Part shown: positions 42,735-50,865 of the stretch, piece after piece
How the letters are laid out: each line of letters begins with the position of its first letter
Numbering within the stretch: the first letter of the stretch is position 1
Origin: Bacillota bacterium
Lineage (GTDB): Bacteria > Bacillota > Clostridia > Acetivibrionales > DTU013
Assembly: GCA_023435745.1 (NCBI GenBank)
Contig: JAEZMD010000004.1
Location: 1 to 58,087 of the forward strand
Direction: 5' to 3'
DNA: 58,087 nt
Translations under genes and position numbers: made by a program
The notes under the pieces: model-generated
Told to the model about the DNA's origin: nothing
Database searches by the model: none
The model's input: only the letters and a program-made list of their open reading frames with translations

Positions 42735-43280
42735 TTATTTCACGAGCATATCGCTCTTAATCTTCTCTGATAACTCAGGGCCCTTAAGAACCTCCACAAG
42801 CTTTAACGCAAACTGTATTGAAACACCCGGGCCACGGGCAGTTACGACCTTTCCATCATGTATGACAGAATCATATTTGACTTCCGCTCCCTGCAAACTA
42901 TCCTCAAAACCAGGGTAACATACAGCAGCTTTTCCCCTGAGAATTCCCAGTTTGCCAAGAATCGACGGGGCAGCACAAATAGCACACACCCATTTGTCAT
43001 TCTTTACATGCTGAGATATAGTTTGCATGAGTCTCTGATGAGATGCCAGATTTGTTGTTCCCGGCATCCCACCGGGAAGTATAAGCATGTCTATATCTGC
43101 AAAGTCAATTTCTTCATATAATGCATCCGCTATAACTGTAATCATGTGTGCCCCTGCCACGGCTAATTCACCTGAAACAGACACTGCTTTTATGTCTGCT
43201 TTTGCACGCCGCAAAACATCTATTACTGTTATTGCTTCTATTTCTTCAAAACCTTCTGCCAGGAAAACAATAGCCTTCAT
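42735..43280 (-). CDS. DJ-1/PfpI family protein
   Basis: A 181-residue DJ-1/PfpI-family protein. The nucleophile-elbow cysteine is in WVCAICAAPSILG, the conserved Glu in FLAEGFEEIEA, and the loop LILPGGMPGTTNLA is typical. Members include chaperones, glyoxalases and deglycases; the role here is not determined. Start ATG at 43280 follows GGAAGG by about 9 nt; an in-frame ATG at 43289 is too close to that site. It lies between an NTF2-like protein and a GNAT acetyltransferase, all on the minus strand, but the gaps (115-150 bp) suggest separate transcripts. Confidence 0.9.
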   Translation of the reverse strand: MKAIVFLAEGFEEIEAITVIDVLRRAKADIKAVSVSGELAVAGAHMITVIADALYEEIDFADIDMLILPGGMPGTTNLASHQRLMQTISQHVKNDKWVCAICAAPSILGKLGILRGKAAVCYPGFEDSLQGAEVKYDSVIHDGKVVTARGPGVSIQFALKLVEVLKGPELSEKIKSDMLVK

Positions 43281-43432
43281 CGAAATCATCCTTCCTTTTT
43301 AAGCATAATGTATATGATTAATTATATTGTCAATTATAACCCCATACATATCAAATGTTGTAATTCCTATTTTGTCATTTCTATACCCACAATACCCACA
43401 ATCGTTTAAAATCAAATCTTTACTGGGCATTA

Positions 43433-43993
43433 TTATTTAGCTCGAATCCAATCTTCCTTTATCAATCCATAAAGCACTTCATCACAAATACCTGTATTAT
43501 TTATATCACTTTGCCTGCGTGTGCCTTCTTTTACAAGACCGCATTTTTGCATCACCTTACCGGATGCGGGATTATTTAAATCGTGCCTTGCTTCCACACG
43601 GTTAACTTCCACTTCTTCAAAAAAGAATTTCAGCAACGCCCCCAATGCTTCTGCAGTAATGCCCTCACCCCAAAATTTCTTTCCGATGCAATATCCAATC
43701 TCAACGGCATTTATCTTTTCTTTTATATTTACAGCACTGATGCTCCCTATTGCCTCACTAATGCTTTTTAGCTCAATACACCACTGATAATAACTTGGGG
43801 ATTTATATTCCTTTTCCCACATACCGATAACATGTTTTGAAACATCAATATTTTTATGTGTAGGCCAGGTAAGATATTTCGTTACATCGTCATCCCCAGC
43901 CCAGTTTTTATACATATTTTCTGCATCAACCATTTTAAATCTACGAAGTATTAATCGTTCGATTTCTATTTTCTTAGTCCCCAAATGGTTCAT
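43433..43993 (-). CDS. GNAT acetyltransferase, RimJ/RimL type
   Basis: A 186-residue GNAT acetyltransferase of the RimJ/RimL kind. It starts with IEIERLILRRFKMVDAENMYKNWA and has the acetyl-CoA-binding segment VEIGYCIGKKFWGEGITAEAL and the later NRVEARHDLNNPASGKVMQKCG. The acceptor may be a protein N-terminus or an amino-group small molecule; it cannot be decided. ATG at 43993 with GAGGG about 8 bp upstream. It borders a 965-bp gene-free stretch. Confidence 0.9.
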   Translation of the reverse strand: MNHLGTKKIEIERLILRRFKMVDAENMYKNWAGDDDVTKYLTWPTHKNIDVSKHVIGMWEKEYKSPSYYQWCIELKSISEAIGSISAVNIKEKINAVEIGYCIGKKFWGEGITAEALGALLKFFFEEVEVNRVEARHDLNNPASGKVMQKCGLVKEGTRRQSDINNTGICDEVLYGLIKEDWIRAK

Positions 43994-44737
43994 ACAAGTC
44001 GCCCTCGATTCATCTAAATTGTTCTCCTGCCTGTTTTTAAGGAGGTTTGTTCATATATTAGCATTCGATAGTCCTTTTAATACAATTATACTCATCTGTG
44101 AACTGGTTCACAAGAAAGAACTGCCAAACCAACACGGTAAACGCATGAATTTTATCCTTTACCAAAAATCCTCATGGAGTTCTAGAAACAAGCCTTTTAA
44201 TCATGCAAATATTAGATAGGATTATGTTATGTGCTCCATGAAAGTCTATGATAGGGTGTATGACGCTTTTTCAGGGTATATCTAAAGGTTATGTTTTCCT
44301 GCGAAAAACATTTTAGCATTTTTACTTTGAGCAAGTTAGCTGTGGGCCAAGCAAAATTTTCGGTTGTGTTCTGATTTAGTCTGTCGGCTGAACATAATTT
44401 TCGGTTGTGTTTAATTTTAAGTTATCAGCTGAGCAAAATTTTCAGTTGTGTTAAGAATTTATGTATAATTTTCACATAATATTAAACACAATCGCAATTT
44501 TTACTCATTTTTTACTGCATGGCATGCAAAAATTTAACACCTTCGCATTTTTTGCACATTTTTCTTACAATCTCGCTAAATACCAGTATCCAGACATGGT
44601 TGTTACCGGACTAAGTCATTTAAATCGGATTCCCAGGTCAAACCGCATCAAAATAATCACACAATTTTACATTTTCATTTAGAAATCAATCTAGAATTTT
44701 CTAGAATTTTATTCAAAATGCATCGTCTCCACCGTTA
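43994..44737. other. Gene-free stretch with several repeat types
   Basis: About 745 bp between the GNAT gene and the gdhA promoter. Two short open frames exist (near 44019 and 44461) but have no ribosome binding site in the right place and look non-coding. An AAGGAGG at 44038 is not followed by a usable start. TCATGGAG (44172-44179) is inverted as CTCCATGA (44234-44241). A decamer CTAGAATTTT is repeated in tandem at 44691-44710. The 41-bp-period repeat is listed separately. The AT content is high. The stretch may be an acquired or decayed region. Confidence 0.6.
44349..44452. repeat. 41-bp-period repeat, three copies, with inverted copies nearby
   Basis: The core TTTTCGGTTGTGTT occurs at 44357-44370 and 44398-44411, and as TTTTCAGTTGTGTT at 44439-44452, so the period is exactly 41 bp. 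Each core is preceded by AATTTT-type sequence and copies 2 and 3 also share GCTGA. Two diverged inverted copies follow: AACACAATCGCAATTTTT from 44485 and AACACCTTCGCATTTTTT from 44536. Copies lie within 200 bp upstream of the gdhA promoter region. Confidence 0.85.
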
Positions 44738-44766
44738 TTGACATGTCCCAAAAGCATTGGTATAAT
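44738..44766 (+). promoter_or_regulatory. Consensus sigma-A promoter of gdhA
   Basis: TTGACA (44738-44743), 17 bp, TATAAT (44761-44766), with TGG directly before the -10 as an extended element. Both boxes are perfect matches. Transcription should start near 44773, giving a leader of about 186 nt. Confidence 0.9.
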
Positions 44767-44818
44767 TGTACCATATCTGGAATCATTTTGACTATTAATG
44801 GAATTTATCGGTCTGTTG

Positions 44819-44854
44819 AATGGGCATTTCATCCGTCATGGGTGAGTGCCCATT
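44819..44854 (+). promoter_or_regulatory. Leader hairpin in the gdhA 5' UTR
   Basis: 8-bp perfect arms AATGGGCA (44819-44826) / TGCCCATT (44847-44854) enclose a 20-nt loop. No T run follows, so it is not a simple terminator. The long leader could carry post-transcriptional control. Confidence 0.4.
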
Positions 44855-44958
44855 GTTATCAGGCATAAGCTCCCATTTATAGTATTAGTTGTATTCCGAT
44901 GGTTATAATGTATTATAAACATACTGAATGACAATTTAAAACGTATTGGAGGTTCAAA

Positions 44959-46245
44959 ATGAGTACATCAAGCTATAACCCTTATGAAACCGCTCAGGCC
45001 CAATTCGACAAGGTCGCGTCGCTGCTTGATCTGGACGAGGCAACCTGTCAATTGCTGCGCCAGCCTATGAGAGAATATCACTTATCCATACCGGTGCGCA
45101 TGGATGACGGAAGCGTCAAGGTATTTAATGGTTACCGCATACAGCACAACGATGCCAGAGGTCCGGCTAAAGGAGGTATCCGCTTTCATCCAATGGAGAC
45201 AGTCGATACCATTCGGGCCCTGTCAATGTGGATGACCTGGAAATGTTCTGTTGTGGATATCCCTCTGGGCGGTGCAAAGGGAGGCATTATCTGCGACCCG
45301 CACAATATGACAGAGCGCGAGCAGGAAGCGCTTTGCCGCGGATGGATACGGCAGCTTTCCCGCGACATTGGCCCTAACAGCGATGTTCCGGCCCCGGATG
45401 TCATGACGAGCGGAAAGCATATGCTATGGATGCTCGATGAATTTGAAACCATTCATGGCGGCAGATATCCCGGCTTTATCACCGGAAAACCTGTTGGAAT
45501 GGGAGGCTCTCTGGGAAGAACGGAAGCAACGGGTTTTGGTGTCATCTATGTATTGCGTGAAGCACTCAAAAAGCTTGGGATCGATCTGGCAAATACCAGC
45601 GCAAGCTTCCAGGGCTTTGGCAATGTCGCGCAGTACGCTGTCAGACTTTATCTGCAGCTGGGCGGAAAAGCAGTCGCCATCTCCTGTTGGGACAACGCCG
45701 AAAAGAAATCCTATACCTTCCGCAAGACCGATGGGATGGATATAAATGCGCTGACCTCCATCACAGATAGATTTGGAAGCATTAATAAAGAAAAAGCAAA
45801 GGAAATGGGTTATGAAATTCTCCCGGGAGACGCTTGGATTGAGCAAGACGTAGATATTCTGATTCCCGCTGCGCTCGAAAACCAGATAACCTCTGAAAAT
45901 GTAAGCAAAATCAGTAAAAATGTGAAGGTAATCATCGAGGCTGCCAACGGTCCTACGACAACCGATGCCGACAAGGTGATCAATGAGCGCGGTATATTCC
46001 TTGTTCCCGACTTCCTGGCAAACGCAGGCGGTGTGACCTGCAGCTATTTTGAACAGGTACAGTGCAATATGAATTATTACTGGGAAAAGGATGAAGTCCT
46101 GGAAAAGCTGGACACGAAGATGACTTCCGCTTTCAAAGCGGTATATGAAACCGCGCAGAGCAAAAAGCTGACCATGCGCGACGCCGCGTATGTCATCGCC
46201 ATCAGCCGTGTGGCAACAGCAGTAAAAAGTCGCGGATGGGTTTAA
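44959..46245 (+). CDS. gdhA: Glutamate dehydrogenase
   Basis: A 428-residue Glu/Leu/Phe/Val dehydrogenase, most like NAD-type glutamate dehydrogenases of Clostridia; it links ammonia and 2-oxoglutarate to glutamate. The substrate-binding region is GGIRFHPMETVDTIRALSMWM, the catalytic lysine is in PLGGAKGGI and the catalytic Asp in DVPAPDVMT. The Rossmann fold starts SASFQGFGNVAQYA. ATG at 44959 with GGAGG 6 bp upstream. It has an unusually perfect promoter and a long leader, and ends at a hairpin before the PPDK-like gene. Confidence 0.96.
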   Translation: MSTSSYNPYETAQAQFDKVASLLDLDEATCQLLRQPMREYHLSIPVRMDDGSVKVFNGYRIQHNDARGPAKGGIRFHPMETVDTIRALSMWMTWKCSVVDIPLGGAKGGIICDPHNMTEREQEALCRGWIRQLSRDIGPNSDVPAPDVMTSGKHMLWMLDEFETIHGGRYPGFITGKPVGMGGSLGRTEATGFGVIYVLREALKKLGIDLANTSASFQGFGNVAQYAVRLYLQLGGKAVAISCWDNAEKKSYTFRKTDGMDINALTSITDRFGSINKEKAKEMGYEILPGDAWIEQDVDILIPAALENQITSENVSKISKNVKVIIEAANGPTTTDADKVINERGIFLVPDFLANAGGVTCSYFEQVQCNMNYYWEKDEVLEKLDTKMTSAFKAVYETAQSKKLTMRDAAYVIAISRVATAVKSRGWV

Positions 46246-46275
46246 ACCCGGCCGGTTCATGAAACAATATATTAA

Positions 46276-46337
46276 AAGGGGACGTTTCTCTTCGATAAAA
46301 GGAATACCTCCTTGTTGAGAATCGTCCCCTTACTTTT
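46276..46337 (+). terminator. Long hairpin after gdhA
   Basis: Arms AAGGGGACG (46276-46284) / CGTCCCCTT (46323-46331) continue, after one mismatch, as TTCTC / GAGAA. A short T run (ACTTTTAC) follows. It ends the gdhA transcript or partly separates it from the next gene, whose start is 28 bp on. Confidence 0.65.
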
Positions 46338-46358
46338 ACGAAACGGGGGCTTCCAAAC

Positions 46359-49300
46359 ATGGACGACAAAACAGGAGCAGAAGATCATCTGCTTGATATT
46401 TTGAAGGAGCGGGAAAAAGAACTGAACTGTCTGTATCAGGTCGACGACGTTCTGGCAAATCGTCAATTGACCATACCGGAGATGTTTGAGCGCATCCTGA
46501 AAATTTTGCCTTCAGGCTGGAGGTTCCCCGAATTCTGTCAGGTAAAGATTGTATATAACAATCGCAGCTACCAGTCTTCAAGCTTTATCTCCTCTCCGCT
46601 TTCGGATGAGTGCGACATAAAAGCAGACGGAAAAACTATTGGCAGCATTGAGGTCGTTTATACCAGCAGCGTCCCTGAAACGGATGAGGGATTTTTCCTT
46701 GAAAAGGAGCATGTCCTCATAAGGGCTGTCGCCGACCGGATCGGACAAATGATTACCTATCGCCAGATGAAGTCGTTCATGAACGAATGGTCTGGCATGC
46801 GGAATGCGCAGAATGCCAATGGAAACGGGAAAGGCAGCTGGGCGGTGATACTGGATTTCATCCGACATTCAGACCATTCGCTGCTGACACATATCTGCAG
46901 AAAATTAACAAATCACCTCCTGATTAATGGTATCAGTGAAGCCGTAGATGTATTCACAAGTTCACTCGAGAAAAATCTCGAAAATTCCGGGTATGCAAAC
47001 TTTCCGATCACCAAAGAACCGGCGCAGGATATCATGACTGCCAGCGACAGACTGTTTTCAATTGCGGAAAAGAACCTCGGAGCCGAGGAAACCACTGCGC
47101 TGATAAAAAGATGGATTCAGGAAGAGAAAACACATTCGCTGATCAAAGCCATCGGCAGCATCTCACCTTCCCTTCGCAGCATCATTGAAGAGATAAGAAA
47201 GCTGCAGGCCGTTATCAAGGACGGCGATCTGAATTATTCGCCCAAGGAAAGATGGCTAAACGTAGGCCTGATCAGCTGTTTTTTGTCTGACAGATCAGAT
47301 TTTCTCAGCATCGCAAAGCAATTTATCAGCTTCAAGGACTTTTTCGAGATCATCCATAGGATCATTTTCCCTGTAAACAGCCAGGGCAGACTGGGCGGGA
47401 AAAGCACCGGTCTGTTTCTTGCCCGTAAAATACTGGAATCAGAATGCAATACCTCCGCTCACCTGTGTTCCGTTAAATTTCCAAAGACATGGTATATCAC
47501 AACGGACGCTATATCAGAATTCCTGCAGTACAACAATCTGGAAGAACTGAATGAACAAAAATATAAGGACCTTCAGGAAATACGCTTGGAATACCCAAAC
47601 ATCATTCAGCTCATCAAAAACTCAGAGCTGCCTCCGGAAATTGTCAGAAGCCTGTCAGTGGCATTGGATGACTTCGGCGACGTACCTTTGATCGTCCGAA
47701 GTTCAAGCACACTGGAGGATCAGGCCGGGTCTGCATTCTCCGGAAAATACAAGAGCCTGTTCCTTGCAAATCAGGGCCCCAAGAGGGTACGCCTGGAGGC
47801 ATTGATCGACGCTGTACTGGAGGTATACGCCTCCGTCTTCAGTCCTGACCCAATCCAATACCGCGCGGAGAGAGGCCTTCTGGATATTCATGAAGAGATG
47901 GGAATCCTGCTTCAGGAGGTTGTTGGCAGCAGAGTTGGAAGATACTTTTTCCCTCTGTTCTCAGGTGTCGCCTTCAGTAATAATGAATTTCGCTGGTCTC
48001 CAAGATTGGATCGTGAGGATGGTCTGGTCAGGATCGTTCCGGGGCTGGGGACCCGGGCGGTGGATCGCCTCAGCGATGATTTCCCGGTCCTTGTTTCACC
48101 GGGACAGCCGGGCATCAGAGTTAATGTCGTACCGGAGGAGATTAAAAAATATTCCCCGAAGAAAATGGACGTCATTGATCTTGAAGAAGGTGTGTTCCGC
48201 ACGGTAGAGATTGAAACACTGCTCAATGAATATGGCGATCAGATAGAACATATCGAGAAAATTGTTTCCGTAATGGATTTTGATCATATCAAAAGGTCAA
48301 ACAGGTTTGAACTGGATTTCAAGAAGGATGACCTTGTCGTCACCTTTGACGGCATTTTCACGGGAACTAAATTCATACGGCAGATTGGAATGATCATGAA
48401 CCTGCTTAGGGATAAAATGGGGCAGCCCGTCGACGTGGAATTTGCTTCCAGCGGGGCCGACCTGTACCTGCTTCAATGCAGACCACAGAGCTACAACCGG
48501 GACAGCGTTCCGGCTTCCATACCACGTGATATACCTGAAAGAGATATCCTTTTTACCGCAAACAAATACATCTCAAACGGATTGATCCGGAATATATCCC
48601 ACATCGTCTATATTGACGCAGACGGGTACAATACGCTCGGCAGTATTGAAGATATGAGGCGTGTTGGGCAGATTACCGGCATGCTCAACGCTATTCTGCC
48701 TAAACGCCGGTTTATCCTGATGGGACCGGGACGCTGGGGCAGCAGGGGCGATATCAAGCTGGGTGTTCCGGTGACTTATTCAGATATTTGCAACAGCGCC
48801 GCTTTGATCGAAATGGCTGTAAAGAAGGGCGGCTATATGCCCGAATTATCCTTCGGAACACATTTCTTTCAGGACCTGGTGGAGGCAAATATCCGTGTAC
48901 TGCCGCTTTATCCCGAGGAAGAAGGTATTCTTTTCAACGACAGATTCTTATCCGGATCCCCAAATAGTCTTGCTGAAATTTTCCCTGATTTTCAACGTTT
49001 TGAGGACGTCATCAAAGTAATCAGCGTGCCTGCCTGCGCAGACGGAAAAATGCTGAATATCGCCATGAATGCTGATCTGGGAGAAGCACTTGGGTATTTA
49101 TCCGCTCATGCGGTAGAACTCCCAAAGGAAACTAAAAAGCTCCGGTATGACGATTATTATAGTGACGGCAATTCCTGGCGCTGGCGCTTCCATATGGCAG
49201 AGCAGCTTGCGTCGGAGCTGGATCCCGACCTTTACGGCATAAAAGCGCTCTATCTTTTTGGAAGCACCAACAGCGGCACCGCAGGACCTGGAAGCGATAT

Positions 49301-49547
49301 CGATCTGTTGATACATTTTCTGGGCACCGAAAAACAGAAAGCCGATCTGCAGCTGCTGCTCAATGGCTGGAGTTCCTGCCTTGCTGAAATGAATTATCTG
49401 AAAACAGGCTATAAAATGGACGGGATGCTTGATGTACATTTCATTAGTGACGAAGACATCCGAATGAAAACGTCGTTTGCAATAAAAATTGATAACATCA
49501 CAGAGCCGGCGCACCTGCTGACATTGAAGCATCAGAAAAGCCTGTAA
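46359..49547 (+). CDS. PPDK/PEP-synthase-type ATP-grasp protein fused to a nucleotidyltransferase
   Basis: A 1062-residue protein of unusual build. Residues about 1-155 look GAF-like. Residues about 340-700 match the N-terminal ATP-grasp domain of pyruvate phosphate dikinase/PEP synthase (GRLGGKSTGLFLARKIL, VPLIVRSSSTLEDQAGSAFSGKY, ADLYLLQCRPQS). A middle domain has FILMGPGRWGSRGDIK. Residues 964-1062 form a Pol-beta-type nucleotidyltransferase: FGSTNSGTAGPGSDIDLL with D980 and D982, and D1025 in LDVHF. The swivelling His domain and PEP-binding barrel of true dikinases are absent. The ribosome binding site is weak (GGGGG). It follows gdhA by 113 bp. Function unknown. Confidence 0.85.
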   Translation: MDDKTGAEDHLLDILKEREKELNCLYQVDDVLANRQLTIPEMFERILKILPSGWRFPEFCQVKIVYNNRSYQSSSFISSPLSDECDIKADGKTIGSIEVVYTSSVPETDEGFFLEKEHVLIRAVADRIGQMITYRQMKSFMNEWSGMRNAQNANGNGKGSWAVILDFIRHSDHSLLTHICRKLTNHLLINGISEAVDVFTSSLEKNLENSGYANFPITKEPAQDIMTASDRLFSIAEKNLGAEETTALIKRWIQEEKTHSLIKAIGSISPSLRSIIEEIRKLQAVIKDGDLNYSPKERWLNVGLISCFLSDRSDFLSIAKQFISFKDFFEIIHRIIFPVNSQGRLGGKSTGLFLARKILESECNTSAHLCSVKFPKTWYITTDAISEFLQYNNLEELNEQKYKDLQEIRLEYPNIIQLIKNSELPPEIVRSLSVALDDFGDVPLIVRSSSTLEDQAGSAFSGKYKSLFLANQGPKRVRLEALIDAVLEVYASVFSPDPIQYRAERGLLDIHEEMGILLQEVVGSRVGRYFFPLFSGVAFSNNEFRWSPRLDREDGLVRIVPGLGTRAVDRLSDDFPVLVSPGQPGIRVNVVPEEIKKYSPKKMDVIDLEEGVFRTVEIETLLNEYGDQIEHIEKIVSVMDFDHIKRSNRFELDFKKDDLVVTFDGIFTGTKFIRQIGMIMNLLRDKMGQPVDVEFASSGADLYLLQCRPQSYNRDSVPASIPRDIPERDILFTANKYISNGLIRNISHIVYIDADGYNTLGSIEDMRRVGQITGMLNAILPKRRFILMGPGRWGSRGDIKLGVPVTYSDICNSAALIEMAVKKGGYMPELSFGTHFFQDLVEANIRVLPLYPEEEGILFNDRFLSGSPNSLAEIFPDFQRFEDVIKVISVPACADGKMLNIAMNADLGEALGYLSAHAVELPKETKKLRYDDYYSDGNSWRWRFHMAEQLASELDPDLYGIKALYLFGSTNSGTAGPGSDIDLLIHFLGTEKQKADLQLLLNGWSSCLAEMNYLKTGYKMDGMLDVHFISDEDIRMKTSFAIKIDNITEPAHLLTLKHQKSL

Positions 49548-49787
49548 GCCTGGCAAAGGTATTACCGATGTATTTTCAAATTATCGAAAGAAGAATTATA
49601 GAAATGGCTTGATAATATCAGGCAATAATAATACCTCTGCGGCAATATATGAATATAGTTCACTTAAACCTTTCAAATTCTGCATAATTGATATAAATCA
49701 CTCTCTTTCCGGCATTTATATTATCAATGATTCTGCTATAATTTAATCATTGTAATTATATTACATAATTTTTTCAGGAGAGTGATT

Positions 49788-49805
49788 ATGAGTGGACACA
49801 ATTGA
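49788..49805 (+). other. Five-codon mini-ORF overlapping the ATP-grasp start
   Basis: ATG AGT GGA CAC AAT TGA begins 6 nt after AGGAGA, a better-placed ribosome binding site than that of the GTG at 49792. The mini-ORF (MSGHN) is in another frame and overlaps the start of the ATP-grasp gene. It may reduce or tune initiation, or reflect a sequencing error. Confidence 0.4.
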
Positions 49806-50865
49806 AACTGCAGACCCTTTACCCCCTGCCAAAGGCATACATTGCCCCGTTATTGGATTAACCTACAATCTAAAAAAGGGTGTTATTTCCGACTTGGAGG
49901 ACATAGAGGCAGAGTATGACAGTATTGATACAGTATTGGCCATAAGGGAAGCGCTGGAAGCACTGGGGTGCAAGGTAGAGCTCCTTGAAGCCGATGCAGG
50001 TCTTTTAAAAAGACTGGCTGAAACAAAATTGGATTTGGTTTTCAACATTGCCGAAGGCAACTATGGCAGAGGAAGAGAAGCACAGGTTCCCGCCATTCTG
50101 AATTTTCTGAAAATCCCCTTCGTGGGTTCCGATGAGACAACCTTATGTATAGCACTTGATAAGGCTCTTACAAAAAGAATTCTTTCCACCTACAAAATAA
50201 AAACTCCAGGCTACAGACTTTTTTCCTGCTCCGGTTCAATATCGCTGAAGGGGCTTGAGTTCCCTCTCATTGTAAAACCCAATGCCGAAGGTTCCAGTAA
50301 AGGTATCTCTGATGTTGCAGTTGTGGAAAATTCCGGTGAACTTAAGCAGCTTCTTGACAAGAATGTCAAAGCATATAAACAGGCAATGCTGGTGGAGGAA
50401 TATATACCGGGAAGGGAATTCACTGTAGCCCTGGCGGGTAATGATGAAGAAACCGTTGTCTATCCCCCCATGGAGATAAAATATGTCAAAAGCTTCAAAC
50501 ACAACATTTATAGCTTCGATGTAAAGAAAAACTATAAGGAATACATAGAATACAAATGCCCTTCAGACCTCAACCCCGAAATAGCAAAAAAGATGACAGC
50601 TGCAGCAAAAAAGATATACCAGGTACTTGAGTGCAAGGACTTTGCAAGAATAGATTTTCGCCTCACTGAAAGAGGAGAGATATATTTCATTGAAATCAAT
50701 CCCCTCCCCGGTCTGGCTCCTGGCTACAGCGACTACCCAATGATAACGGAATTCATGGGTGTTGATTACAGGAGCACTATAAAAAACATTTTGAACAGCG
50801 CTATGAAAAGATACGACATGAAGCCGGTTATGGAGGTTGGGGGCGATGAGTGTGAAGGAGCATAA
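49792..50865 (+). CDS. ATP-grasp ligase, D-Ala-D-Ala-ligase-like
   Basis: A 357-residue ATP-grasp ligase resembling Ddl. The N-terminal part has LVFNIAEGNYGRGREAQVPA in place of the Ddl HG-x-GEDG region, which suggests a different acceptor. The ATP-binding lysine is in PLIVKPNAEGSSKG and the metal ligands in FARIDFRL and YFIEINPLPGLAPGYSDYP; the Ddl tail would be NTxPGxT. It starts with GTG at 49792 (AGGAGAG about 9 nt upstream). A TATAAT at 49737-49742 with a poor -35 is the likely promoter. The next gene overlaps it by 20 bp, so the ligase and the KamA-like enzyme should act in one pathway. Confidence 0.85.
   Translation: MDTIETADPLPPAKGIHCPVIGLTYNLKKGVISDLEDIEAEYDSIDTVLAIREALEALGCKVELLEADAGLLKRLAETKLDLVFNIAEGNYGRGREAQVPAILNFLKIPFVGSDETTLCIALDKALTKRILSTYKIKTPGYRLFSCSGSISLKGLEFPLIVKPNAEGSSKGISDVAVVENSGELKQLLDKNVKAYKQAMLVEEYIPGREFTVALAGNDEETVVYPPMEIKYVKSFKHNIYSFDVKKNYKEYIEYKCPSDLNPEIAKKMTAAAKKIYQVLECKDFARIDFRLTERGEIYFIEINPLPGLAPGYSDYPMITEFMGVDYRSTIKNILNSAMKRYDMKPVMEVGGDECEGA

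Noticed and set aside
44019..44219. 66-codon open frame beside an AAGGAGG
   Set aside because: The AAGGAGG lies inside the frame, not before its start, and no start codon follows it at proper spacing.
44349..44452. CRISPR-like array (three repeats at 41-bp period)
   Set aside because: The cores are only 14 bp, spacers also resemble each other and are short, and no cas gene is present.
44461..44682. 73-codon open frame upstream of gdhA
   Set aside because: No ribosome binding site, very AT-rich, overlaps the repeat region and shows no protein-like pattern.
44773..44958. Glutamine riboswitch in the gdhA leader
   Set aside because: I could not find the conserved core of the glnA or downstream-peptide RNAs; only one simple hairpin is visible.
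45424..46260. 278-codon open frame on the minus strand opposite gdhA
   Set aside because: Antisense to an intact glutamate dehydrogenase; no ribosome binding site.
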